Assembly: GCA_903898715.1 (NCBI GenBank)
Contig: CAIUGL010000043.1
Span: 31,743-95,742 of the forward strand
Length of the DNA stretch: 64,000 nt
Direction of reading: 5' to 3'
DNA from: an uncultured Cytophagaceae bacterium
GTDB lineage: Bacteria > Bacteroidota > Bacteroidia > Cytophagales > Spirosomataceae
Shown here: piece by piece, positions 45,876-54,191 of the stretch
Layout of the letters: each line of letters begins with the position of its first letter
Numbering within the stretch: the first letter of the stretch is position 1
Notes under the pieces: model-generated
Database searches by the model: none
What the model was told of the DNA's origin: nothing
Seen by the model: the letters and a program-made list of their open reading frames with translations, nothing else
Program-made: the position numbers and the translations under genes

Positions 45876-46685
45876 ATGGATATTGTACATCTTGAAAAAA
45901 TGGCAATTGAGATGCGAAAGAAAATTCTACAAATTTCTTTGGCATGTAAAAACAGCGCTCATTTAGGAGGCGGACTTTCGCTTGTTGAAATATTAACCAC
46001 ATTATATGGATCAGTTATGAAATTTGATCCTAAAAATACAGAGTGGGATGAAAGAGACCGATTTATTCTAAGCAAAGGACATGGCGTATTACCCTATTTT
46101 ACCGCACTTAATCTGGCAGGGATAATCTCAGATGAAAAACTTTTTAGTTTCAAAGAGAATGAAAGTGATTTAATCGCGCATCCCGTGATGAATATGGCTC
46201 TTGGAATGGAATCTTCCAATGGAAGTTTAGGACATGGCCTTTCCATGGGTGTAGGTATAGCTATCGCATCTAAAAAGAAAATGCGCTCCAATCGAGTTTT
46301 TGTTGTACTAGGAGATGGGGAATGCAATGAAGGTTCTGTATGGGAAGCGGCTATGTCTGCAGCACATTTTAAACTAAATAATCTCGTTGCAATATTAGAT
46401 TACAATGGGTTACAAAGTGATGGCGATTCTCAAGTCGTCTTAAATCCAGGAGATTTTGAAAGTAAGTGGCTAAGTTTTGGCTGGGAAGTAGATGTGGTTG
46501 ATGGTCACGATATCGCAAAATTACATGCTAGTTTAAATCATAAATCTGATCCTGCTAAGCCAAAAATAGTAATAGCTAAAACGACCAAGGGGAAAGGTAT
46601 TTCTTTTATGGAGAATAATAATGAATGGCACCACAATAGACTTACGCAAGGTTTTTACGACAAGGCAATGTCAGAATTAGTTTAG
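45876..46685 (+). CDS. transketolase, N-terminal (ThDP-binding) subunit
   Basis: 269 residues from ATG 45876; a TTG 42 bases upstream lies in a promoter-like box and is rejected. Features are those of split transketolases: His29 in SAHLGGGLS, His69 in SKGHG, and the ThDP motif starting GDGE at 146-149 and ending with Asn177 in LDYN. With the next gene it forms one enzyme that transfers a two-carbon ketol unit between a ketose and an aldehyde. It differs from the single-chain housekeeping form and stands with LuxC, which makes aldehydes. Confidence 0.9.
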   Translation: MDIVHLEKMAIEMRKKILQISLACKNSAHLGGGLSLVEILTTLYGSVMKFDPKNTEWDERDRFILSKGHGVLPYFTALNLAGIISDEKLFSFKENESDLIAHPVMNMALGMESSNGSLGHGLSMGVGIAIASKKKMRSNRVFVVLGDGECNEGSVWEAAMSAAHFKLNNLVAILDYNGLQSDGDSQVVLNPGDFESKWLSFGWEVDVVDGHDIAKLHASLNHKSDPAKPKIVIAKTTKGKGISFMENNNEWHHNRLTQGFYDKAMSELV

Positions 46686-46691
46686 TTTACA

Positions 46692-47666
46692 ATGATCGCA
46701 ATAACAGAAAAAGAAAACCGAAATTGGTCTAGAATGGGTTCTAGGGCTACATTTGGAATTGCTATATTGCTATTAGCCGAGCAAGAAGAAAATTTAATGG
46801 TTTTATCGGCCGATTTGGGAAAATCCTCTGGTCTTGATCGATTTTGCAACGCCTATCCATCTAATTTTCTTAATGTTGGTATTGCTGAACAAAATATGAT
46901 AGGTATTGCCGCTGGGTTAGCTAAAGAAAACTACAAGGTATTTGCCACCTCATTCGCTCCTTTTGTTTCAATGCGCGCTGCAGAACAAATTCGTATGAAC
47001 TTAGGGTATATGAATTTGAACGTGAAAGCGGTCGCAATTGGAAGCGGGGTTTCAATGGCTTTTTTAGGTAATTCACATTTTGGATTAGAAGATGCAGCTA
47101 TCATGCGCTCGATTCCTAACCTTACCGTAGTTTGTCCATCAGATTGCGCTGAAATTGTCAAAACAGTATTCGCTGCAGCAGAATTTAACGGTCCTATGTA
47201 CATTAGACTTACGGGTGGTGTGAATAACCCTGTCGTTTATAAAGAAGATTATGATTTTGAAATTGGGAAAAGCATTTGCCTAAGGACTGGAACAGATATT
47301 ACTATTTTTGCAACTGGTAGCATGGTCTATGAATCATTGGAGGCCGCCAAAATATTAGATGAAAATGGGATATCGGCAACCGTTATCAACATGCACACTA
47401 TAAAACCAATAGATTCCGATGCCATTGATTTAGCATTGGCCAAATCAAAACTTATCGTAACTGTTGAAGAACATTCGATTATCGGTGGTTTAGGAAGTGC
47501 CATTTCAGAATATATTTCAAAATTCAGCAATACCCCTGCTCAATTAACAATTGGCCTCCCTGATGAATTTATAAAAACAGGGGAATACCGTTATTTATTA
47601 GAAAAATATGGTCTTGTAGCAGAGCAAATTGCGGAAAACATTATTAATAAATTAAAACAAAAATGA
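46692..47666 (+). CDS. transketolase, C-terminal (pyrimidine-binding) subunit
   Basis: 324 residues. The pyrimidine-binding domain contains the catalytic glutamate Glu66 in VGIAEQNMIGIAAG and the segment ATSFAPFVSMRAAEQIR; the C-terminal transketolase domain follows (TVEEHSIIGGLGSAI). It starts six bases after its partner and ends overlapping the ACP ATG (ATGA), so the transketolase and the ACP are translationally coupled. The donor and acceptor are unknown. Both halves have complete catalytic residues, so this is a natural split enzyme and not a broken gene. Confidence 0.9.
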   Translation: MIAITEKENRNWSRMGSRATFGIAILLLAEQEENLMVLSADLGKSSGLDRFCNAYPSNFLNVGIAEQNMIGIAAGLAKENYKVFATSFAPFVSMRAAEQIRMNLGYMNLNVKAVAIGSGVSMAFLGNSHFGLEDAAIMRSIPNLTVVCPSDCAEIVKTVFAAAEFNGPMYIRLTGGVNNPVVYKEDYDFEIGKSICLRTGTDITIFATGSMVYESLEAAKILDENGISATVINMHTIKPIDSDAIDLALAKSKLIVTVEEHSIIGGLGSAISEYISKFSNTPAQLTIGLPDEFIKTGEYRYLLEKYGLVAEQIAENIINKLKQK

Positions 47667-47902
47667 CAAATAGAGAAAAATACGTACAGGTATTTGTGGA
47701 TTCATTCTCAGTAAATCCTGATCAACTTGACGAGAATTTTGTATACCAATGTGTTCCGGAGTGGGATTCGATTGGACACATGGGAATGATTGCAAGCTTG
47801 GAAGAAACTTTTGATATAATGATGGAAACCGACGATATAATTGATTTCGGATCCTTTACAAAAGGAATTGAATTATTAGCCAAATATGATGTAACAATTT
47901 AA
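47663..47902 (+). CDS. acyl carrier protein
   Basis: 79 residues. The phosphopantetheine attachment site is Ser36 in WDSIGHM, in the usual place before helix 2; the protein is acidic, as expected. It is not the housekeeping AcpP (which has DSLDTVE), but of the stand-alone type found with AMP-dependent ligases in glycan and secondary-metabolite clusters; V. cholerae RfbK is a comparable case. The start overlaps the transketolase stop by four bases. The AMP-dependent ligase follows 14 bases later and is its likely loader. Confidence 0.92.
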   Translation: MTNREKYVQVFVDSFSVNPDQLDENFVYQCVPEWDSIGHMGMIASLEETFDIMMETDDIIDFGSFTKGIELLAKYDVTI

Positions 47903-47916
47903 TTTCAGATTAATTA

Positions 47917-49320
47917 ATGGATTTTATCACTAATCTGAATTCCTTTTCTACTCGGCCATGTGTAACTACGCAAAACAATAGCTATACATATGCTGAAATA
48001 ATTGAGTTTAGTGAATCTTTAGCAAGTCTATTTGTAAATAAATCATTGGTTTTTTTGCTTTGTGGCAACAATGAAGAAACATTGATTGGCTATTTAGCCT
48101 GCTTAAAATCAAAATCTATTCCTTTACTGATAAATGAGCATTTAGACGAAAAATTATTAGCTAATTTAATCTTACATTATCAACCAAGTTACATTTGGGG
48201 GACCCAATTAACTAATCATTCATTTTCAAGTATCTTCTCTTGGGGGAATTATAATTTACAAAAAGCGGATATTGGGATTGATCATAATTTCCATGACGAT
48301 CTAGCTTTATTGTTGATGACATCAGGAACAACAGGTAGTTCCAAATTAGTTAGACTCTCCCATAAAAATATTGATTCAAATACGAATTCGATAATTAACG
48401 CTTTAAAAATTGACAAATTAGATAAGCCGATCACGACACTACCTTTTAACTATACCTATGGTTTGTCGATCATAAATTCACATTTAGCATCCGGTTGTGA
48501 ACTGATATTTACTGACAGTAGCATTGTAAATAAAGAGTTTTGGAATCTATTAATCCAAAAGAAAGCCACTACTTTTGGAGGCGTTCCCTATACCTATCAG
48601 ATGTTAGATAGATTTGGATTTGAGAAAATGGATTTACCGTCAATCACAAAAATTACACAAGCGGGCGGCAAATTGACAAAAGAATTGTCACTTAAATTCA
48701 GTCAAATTTGCGCGACCAAAGGAATTGAGTTTATTGTTATGTATGGCCAGACAGAAGCTACGGCACGAATGTCATATTTGCCGAATTCATATTCAATTTC
48801 AAAAGCTGGTAGTATTGGCAAGGCAGTTTTAGGTGGTCATTTCTACCTAATTAATTCTGAGGGCAAAAAAATTGAAACCCCAAACGTGGAAGGTGAGCTA
48901 ATTTATGAAGGGCCAAATGTCTGCTTAGGATATGCTGAAAATTCATTTGACTTATCCAAAGGTGATGAAAATAATGGAATCTTGCATACTGGGGATATTG
49001 CCATGATTGACGAGGAAGGTTTTTATTATATTAAAGGCCGTTTAAAAAGATTTATCAAAGTTTTTGGAAATAGAGTAAGTTTGGATGAAATAGAATCAAT
49101 TGCAGTTGAAAATGGTTTCAAATGTGTCTGTACAGGGAAAGAAGATAAGTTAATTATTGTGACCGAGGATAATGATGCAATAACACCGTTAAAACAGACT
49201 ATTTCCAAAATAACTAAAATTCATCCAACATCAATTTCGGTAAAACACATTGAATTAATACCTCGAAATGAATCTGGGAAAGTATTATACAACGAATTGA
49301 ATCGATTAATTAATTTATAG
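47917..49320 (+). CDS. AMP-dependent acyl-CoA/ACP ligase
   Basis: 467 residues of the ANL superfamily. The P-loop is TSGTTGSSK at 135-143, YGQTEAT is the A5 motif, HTGD is A7, KGRLKRFIKVFGNRVSLDEIE is the A8 hinge, and Lys455 in ESGKVLY is the A10 lysine. It activates a carboxylic acid as adenylate and, given the neighbouring ACP, probably loads it on the phosphopantetheine arm. It is short for the family. Its partner in V. cholerae would be RfbL. The LuxE gene starts four bases after its stop. Confidence 0.9.
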   Translation: MDFITNLNSFSTRPCVTTQNNSYTYAEIIEFSESLASLFVNKSLVFLLCGNNEETLIGYLACLKSKSIPLLINEHLDEKLLANLILHYQPSYIWGTQLTNHSFSSIFSWGNYNLQKADIGIDHNFHDDLALLLMTSGTTGSSKLVRLSHKNIDSNTNSIINALKIDKLDKPITTLPFNYTYGLSIINSHLASGCELIFTDSSIVNKEFWNLLIQKKATTFGGVPYTYQMLDRFGFEKMDLPSITKITQAGGKLTKELSLKFSQICATKGIEFIVMYGQTEATARMSYLPNSYSISKAGSIGKAVLGGHFYLINSEGKKIETPNVEGELIYEGPNVCLGYAENSFDLSKGDENNGILHTGDIAMIDEEGFYYIKGRLKRFIKVFGNRVSLDEIESIAVENGFKCVCTGKEDKLIIVTEDNDAITPLKQTISKITKIHPTSISVKHIELIPRNESGKVLYNELNRLINL

Positions 49321-49324
49321 GATT

Positions 49325-50395
49325 GTGTTAAACTTTGACGTGTTTTTCGAAAATTCTCCTTTTGCATTCAATCAGATGCAAAAGGAGTCCTATTTTTTCC
49401 CGGCGATCAAAACACTACATCAAAGTCATCTGCAAAATTGCCCTGAATTTGAAAAAATTTCTAGCCTGATTGGCAATGAAGATTTACGTCAAGTAGAAGA
49501 TTTGCCATTTATTCCAGTTAGACTTTTTAAAGATTTTGATTTGCTAAGCATTGATAAATCTGAGATTAGGAAAACCATGACCTCTTCTGGGACGTCTGGA
49601 GGTTCTCCTTCTAAAATTTATTTAAATTCAGAAACGGCACAACTTCAAACTAAGGTTTTAACCAAAATTGTTAATTCATACATTGGCACGAAAAGGCTAC
49701 CCATGCTTATTATTGATTCAAAGTCAGTTTTAAAAGATCGGAACAATTTTTCAGCTAGAGGTGCAGGCATTTTAGGATTCTCTATGTTTGGATATGATAT
49801 TCATTATGCGCTTGATGATGACATGAATATCGATATTGAACAGATAAATGAATTTTTGCAAAAACATGAACATGAGCAAATACTCATTTTCGGATTTACA
49901 TTTGTGGTATTTGAGAATTTTATAAAGAAATTAAAAGCGTCAAATACGAAGTTGAAGTTAAACAACAGTCTACTAATTCATGGGGGTGGTTGGAAAAAAC
50001 TAGCAGAAAATGCCATAGACAATTCATCGTTTAAGGCCCTCATTAAGGAATGGAGTGGAATTAGCCGCGTATTTAATTACTATGGCTTGGTAGAGCAAAC
50101 AGGGTCTATTTTTATGGAATGTGAAAATGAAAATCTTCACGCATCCATATATTCAGATATCATATTTAGAAAACCAGAAGATTTTTCAGTTTGTGAAATA
50201 GGGCAAGAAGGTATCGTTCAATTGTTATCGCTCTTACCACACAGCTATCCAGGTCATTCGATACTAACAGAAGATATTGGCAAGCTAGTTGGTGTAGATA
50301 CCTGTCCATGTGGAAGAAAAGGTAAATACTTTAAAATTTTTGGTCGAATTAAAAATGCGGAAATTAGAGGTTGTAGTGATACGATTCAAAAATAA
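49325..50395 (+). CDS. luxE: LuxE-type acyl-protein synthetase
   Basis: 356 residues from a GTG start. The ANL-like P-loop is TSSGTSGGSPSK at 86-97; LIHGGGWKKL and the C-terminal EIRGCSDT with Cys350 follow, the cysteine position matching the acyl-accepting cysteine near the end of LuxE. A zinc-ribbon-like CPCGRKGKYF precedes it. In luminous bacteria LuxE activates fatty acids and passes them to LuxC for reduction. No LuxD, LuxA or LuxB is here, so the function is not light emission. Confidence 0.9.
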   Translation: MLNFDVFFENSPFAFNQMQKESYFFPAIKTLHQSHLQNCPEFEKISSLIGNEDLRQVEDLPFIPVRLFKDFDLLSIDKSEIRKTMTSSGTSGGSPSKIYLNSETAQLQTKVLTKIVNSYIGTKRLPMLIIDSKSVLKDRNNFSARGAGILGFSMFGYDIHYALDDDMNIDIEQINEFLQKHEHEQILIFGFTFVVFENFIKKLKASNTKLKLNNSLLIHGGGWKKLAENAIDNSSFKALIKEWSGISRVFNYYGLVEQTGSIFMECENENLHASIYSDIIFRKPEDFSVCEIGQEGIVQLLSLLPHSYPGHSILTEDIGKLVGVDTCPCGRKGKYFKIFGRIKNAEIRGCSDTIQK

Positions 50396-50401
50396 TAATT
50401 A

Positions 50402-51610
50402 ATGACTTCTATAAATGAAACACAGATCGCATGTATGATTGGGAATTTATCCCAATTGGACACTATGCGCCCAAATAAACCATTTAATGAAGACGTTATT
50501 TTGTTTTTAAGCGAGCTTTCTAATGCCCTTATAAAAACAAAAGAATCTCGCAACTTCCCTGATGTAATCACATTTGCCTATTGGTGTAGAAAGTCAAACA
50601 TCACAAAACTTTCTAAAGAATATATTCATGTTAAAAACAGGATTGGTCTAGGTCTTGTTTTTCATATCACTCCAGCTAACGTACCAGTTAATTTCGCATT
50701 TTCATTTGTTTTCTCCTTATTGGCTGGTAATTCAAATGTAATTAGAATCCCCTCAAAAAATTATCAACAAATAGACATTATATGCGAAGCAATCAGGCAA
50801 CTGTTTAGAGAGGATCGATTTAAAAATATAGCACAAAACACCTTATTGGTCAAATATCCACATAGTAAAGAAATCAATAGCTTTTTCTCTACTAAATGCA
50901 ATGCTCGAATTGTTTGGGGAGGCGATTCCACAATAAATCAAATACGAGAAAGTAAGATACCAGCTAGAAGTTTAGATATCGGCTTTGCAGATAGGTATTC
51001 CTTTTCGATTATTGATCCATCTTCCATTAAAACATGTACCGAAAAGGAACTTATCAGACTTGCTGAAAATTTTTATAATGATACGTATTTGATGGACCAA
51101 AACGCATGTTCTTCTCCACATTTAATCGTATGGAAAAAATCAGATAAAGCAGATGCCAAGGCTGAGAAAGATAAATTCTGGAAGGCCGTACATCAGATTG
51201 CTCAGAAAAAATACGAACTTGATTCCATTCGTGTTATTGATAAATTAACTTTACTTTGCTCAGATGCCATTAATCATCCGATTAATCAGGTAACAATGAC
51301 CTCGAATTATTTGCATCAAATTAAATTAGCTTCAGTCCCAAATACCATTGTAAACCTTTCGGGTAATTCTGGATATTTTTATGAAGTAGATATTGCTGAA
51401 TTGAACGAGTTAGCCCCGCTTATTGAAACAAAAATTCAAACAATAACTTACTTTGGTTTGAATAAGGAAGAGATCTTAAATTTTATACTAAATAATAATT
51501 TAATTGGGGTTGATCGAATTGTCCCTGTTGGCAAAGCATTGGAAATTGGCCTAACTTGGGATGGATATGACTTAATAAACACATTATCAAGAGTAATCGC
51601 GACTGAATAA
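50402..51610 (+). CDS. luxC: LuxC-type acyl reductase
   Basis: 402 residues of the LuxC (aldehyde-dehydrogenase-fold) family. The catalytic cysteine is Cys236 in MDQNACSSPH, matching the DQQACSSPQ of luminous bacteria; the conserved GLVFHITPANVPVNFAFSF binds the nucleotide region, and ITYFGL lies near the end. It reduces an acyl group, received from LuxE or a thioester, to an aldehyde with NADPH. The gene starts six bases after luxE. V. cholerae RfbN is a related enzyme in tetronate synthesis. Confidence 0.92.
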   Translation: MTSINETQIACMIGNLSQLDTMRPNKPFNEDVILFLSELSNALIKTKESRNFPDVITFAYWCRKSNITKLSKEYIHVKNRIGLGLVFHITPANVPVNFAFSFVFSLLAGNSNVIRIPSKNYQQIDIICEAIRQLFREDRFKNIAQNTLLVKYPHSKEINSFFSTKCNARIVWGGDSTINQIRESKIPARSLDIGFADRYSFSIIDPSSIKTCTEKELIRLAENFYNDTYLMDQNACSSPHLIVWKKSDKADAKAEKDKFWKAVHQIAQKKYELDSIRVIDKLTLLCSDAINHPINQVTMTSNYLHQIKLASVPNTIVNLSGNSGYFYEVDIAELNELAPLIETKIQTITYFGLNKEEILNFILNNNLIGVDRIVPVGKALEIGLTWDGYDLINTLSRVIATE

Positions 51611-51633
51611 CTCAAGAATAAAAAAGAATAATT

Positions 51634-52101
51634 ATGGAAGGATTTAGCCTAAACTTTATAGAACTACAAGAATATCAACCAAATAGATATCCTTTTTTGA
51701 TGATTGACCATGTAGAAGAAGTTATACCTGGGAAATCAGCAAAGGGACATAAAAATTTGACATTAAATGAGTGGTATTTTCCTAAACATTTTCCAGGCGC
51801 TCCTAATATGCCGGGGGCATTGCAATTAGAGGCATTAGCTCAAATGTTGACAGTTGCAATTACTACTTTACCGGGACTTCAAGGAAAAGTTACACATGCG
51901 CTGCAACATACTGTTAGATTTAGAAAGGAAGTGCTACCGGGTCAAACATTGAAAATTGAAACTACCGTTATTTCATGGAAGCGAGGAATTTGTAAGGGAA
52001 GAGGTGTAGGTTATACGGACGGCGAAATTGCTTGTGAGGCAGATATGTTAATTACAATACCTGAAATTCTTGACCAATATTTGCCAAAAAGTAGCAAATA
52101 A
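51634..52101 (+). CDS. FabZ-like hotdog dehydratase
   Basis: 155 residues of the FabA/FabZ hotdog fold. Catalytic His52 is in KHFPGAPNMPGALQ and Glu66 in QLEALAQ, matching the FabZ pair. YPFLMIDHVEEV is the usual start. It would dehydrate a 3-hydroxyacyl-ACP. No ketosynthase is in the cluster, so it either acts on acyl chains from primary metabolism or was recruited to another hydroxyacyl substrate. It starts 23 bases after luxC. Confidence 0.9.
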   Translation: MEGFSLNFIELQEYQPNRYPFLMIDHVEEVIPGKSAKGHKNLTLNEWYFPKHFPGAPNMPGALQLEALAQMLTVAITTLPGLQGKVTHALQHTVRFRKEVLPGQTLKIETTVISWKRGICKGRGVGYTDGEIACEADMLITIPEILDQYLPKSSK

Positions 52102-52113
52102 AAATATACCAAA

Positions 52114-53718
52114 ATGACCCCCGAAGTTGATGTATTAATAATTGGCGCTGGCGCATCAGGAGCAGCTGCAGCATGGAATTTAAGTAACTTAAATTTAAAA
52201 ATTGTATGCCTGGAGCAAGGAGAACATACCAATCCAGCAAATTATCCAAGTACAAAAATAGGTTGGGAATTATTCAAGAATAACGAATATCACGTAAGTC
52301 CAAATGTTCGTAAACTAAAATCAGACTATCCAATTAATGATTCCAGTTCTCCTATTTCTATTGCTAATTATAATGCAGTGGGGGGATCTACCATTCTATA
52401 TTCAGGTCATTTTCCTAGATTTCATCCATCAGATTTTAAAGTTAAATCACTAGATGGCGTGGCTGATGATTGGCCGTTAGACTATAATGAATTAGAACCA
52501 TTTTATGACTTAAATGATAAAATGACGGGGGTATCGGGGCTTTCCGGCGATCCAGCATATCCACCAATAGAAATATATCAACAAGCCATTCCACTAGGTA
52601 AATTAGGAGAAACTATGGGAAATGGTTTCAATAAATTAGGCTGGCATTGGTGGCCTTCATACAGCGCAATAATTACACGAGAAATACAAGGTCGAGGTAA
52701 ATGTATCAATTTAGGGCCTTGTAATATGGGTTGTCCTCAAGGGGCTAAATCTTCCGTGGATGTTACGTATTGGCCCATCGCATTAAAAAATGGTGTTGAA
52801 TTGCGAACACAATCTCGAGTGAGAGAAATTACGGTTAATGACAAAGGACTTGCGACTGGTGCAATTTATTACAATGCAAAGGGAGAGGAATGTATCCAAA
52901 AAGCAAAAATTGTAATCATCGCTTGCAATGGTGTAGGAACACCACGACTATTGCTTAATTCAAAAAGTAAGTTATTCCCCAATGGTTTAGCAAATCGTTC
53001 TGGATTAGTTGGTCAGAACCTAATGCTTCATCCACTTGGTTATGTAGAAGGAACATTTGATGAAATGTTAGATTCAAATATAGGGCCCCATGGCTGCTGC
53101 ATACAAAGTCAAGAATTTTATGAAACTAACGCAGAAAGAGGATTTGTTAGGGGGTATACCATGCAAATATTACGTGGTCCAGGCCCCGTAGAAACCGCTA
53201 CTTCAGGGTTGCTAAGAAAAGAAATTCAAATAGGTCAACAACATCATGAGCAATTTGATTCCAAATTAGGCCGAACAATTGGCATGGGAATCATTGTAGA
53301 GGACCTGCCAGAAACGCACAATAACGTCACATTAGATCCGGAATTAACTGATACTAATGGCATTCCGGCACCTAAAGTAAATTACACCTTAAGCGATAAT
53401 AGTAAAAAAATGCTCGCTCATGGTTTGAGCAAAGGTGTTGAAGTGATGGAAGCCGCCGGAGCGAAAAAAACACTTAAATTTGGTCCAGTTAAAAATACTG
53501 GCTGGCACCTGATGGGTACAGCCAAAATGGGTAATGATCCAAACAATTCGGTCGTAAATAAATGGGGGAACTCACATGATGTAAGCAACTTGTTTATCGT
53601 AGACAGTAGCATTTTTGTTACTTCTGGAGGTGTTAACCCAGCATCGACGCTACAAGCACTATCCCTTTATATTACGAATCACATCATAAAAAATAGAAAC
53701 AATTTAGTTGTTCCATAA
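52114..53718 (+). CDS. GMC-family FAD oxidoreductase
   Basis: 534 residues. FAD-binding GAGASG near 11-16, then the GMC core with VGGSTILYSGHFPRF and a cysteine-bearing loop CINLGPCNMGCPQGAKSS, as in the large subunit of gluconate 2-dehydrogenase-like enzymes. The C-terminal catalytic His is in GWHLMGTAKMG, and VNPASTLQAL follows. It oxidises an alcohol, usually of a sugar or polyol, passing electrons to the membrane or cytochromes. No signal peptide is visible. A small partner gene follows 11 bases later. Confidence 0.9.
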   Translation: MTPEVDVLIIGAGASGAAAAWNLSNLNLKIVCLEQGEHTNPANYPSTKIGWELFKNNEYHVSPNVRKLKSDYPINDSSSPISIANYNAVGGSTILYSGHFPRFHPSDFKVKSLDGVADDWPLDYNELEPFYDLNDKMTGVSGLSGDPAYPPIEIYQQAIPLGKLGETMGNGFNKLGWHWWPSYSAIITREIQGRGKCINLGPCNMGCPQGAKSSVDVTYWPIALKNGVELRTQSRVREITVNDKGLATGAIYYNAKGEECIQKAKIVIIACNGVGTPRLLLNSKSKLFPNGLANRSGLVGQNLMLHPLGYVEGTFDEMLDSNIGPHGCCIQSQEFYETNAERGFVRGYTMQILRGPGPVETATSGLLRKEIQIGQQHHEQFDSKLGRTIGMGIIVEDLPETHNNVTLDPELTDTNGIPAPKVNYTLSDNSKKMLAHGLSKGVEVMEAAGAKKTLKFGPVKNTGWHLMGTAKMGNDPNNSVVNKWGNSHDVSNLFIVDSSIFVTSGGVNPASTLQALSLYITNHIIKNRNNLVVP

Positions 53719-53729
53719 TTTGCTGTTGA

Positions 53730-54182
53730 ATGAAAGAAGAAAGATTTAGTTCAGAACAATTACAGATCCTTTATGATATTTTGGGTTTAATCATTCCATC
53801 ATCAGATGAATATTTAAAGCCAAGTGCTTCTATCATTTTAGAGGATTCCGCTAGTTTGGCTGAAGAATTCATTCTACTTGCAAATTCAGCACTTCACAAA
53901 ATACAGGAACTAAGTATTTTATCATTGAATAATGATTGGGGAAAACTAGAAAATGAAGAGAAAATAGGTGTAATAAATCTTTTTCAAAAGAAGGAAAACA
54001 GACTTTTTACCAATTTTTGCTTGTGCATAATTAACGCCTACTACACGAATGCATTAGTCTTAAAAGCAATAAATACGAAGTCAATCCCGCCATTCCCAGA
54101 AGGGAATCAATTAAAAGAATTTGATTATTTAATGCTAGAGAATGTATTTCTAAAAGGAGAAATTTATAGAAAAACAGAATAA
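53730..54182 (+). CDS. probable small subunit partner of the GMC oxidoreductase
   Basis: 150 residues, helical, without signal peptide or membrane segment. The beginning (LYDILGLIIPSSDEYLKPSAS) and the end (SIPPFPEGN) resemble the gluconate 2-dehydrogenase subunit 3 family, whose genes usually adjoin a GMC oxidoreductase gene. In that family the small subunit normally has a twin-arginine signal; here it is absent, so the pair may be cytoplasmic. Similarity is weak by eye, and position carries much of the weight. Last gene of the cluster. Confidence 0.55.
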   Translation: MKEERFSSEQLQILYDILGLIIPSSDEYLKPSASIILEDSASLAEEFILLANSALHKIQELSILSLNNDWGKLENEEKIGVINLFQKKENRLFTNFCLCIINAYYTNALVLKAINTKSIPPFPEGNQLKEFDYLMLENVFLKGEIYRKTE

Positions 54183-54191
54183 CTCCCTCGC

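Larger units (their letters stand above)
44395..54182 (+). other. accessory biosynthetic cluster (LuxC/LuxE, ACP, split transketolase, GMC)
   Basis: Eleven same-strand genes with gaps of 4-57 bases or small overlaps, from an SDR to a small GMC partner, inserted between core genes (uvrD-type helicase and the gldE region). By eye it is more AT-rich than its flanks: for example 12 of 60 bases are G/C at 48361-48420, against 35 of 60 at 13381-13440 in purD; these are single sampled lines, not averages. No transposase or integrase is at either edge. Confidence 0.8.

Noticed and set aside
45876..47666. Transketolase broken by a frameshift
   Set aside because: Each half has its own start, complete motifs and the normal split-transketolase boundary, so two natural subunits are more likely.
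49325..51610. Bioluminescence operon
   Set aside because: LuxE and LuxC are present, but luxA, luxB and luxD are absent, and LuxC/LuxE occur in non-luminous pathways.
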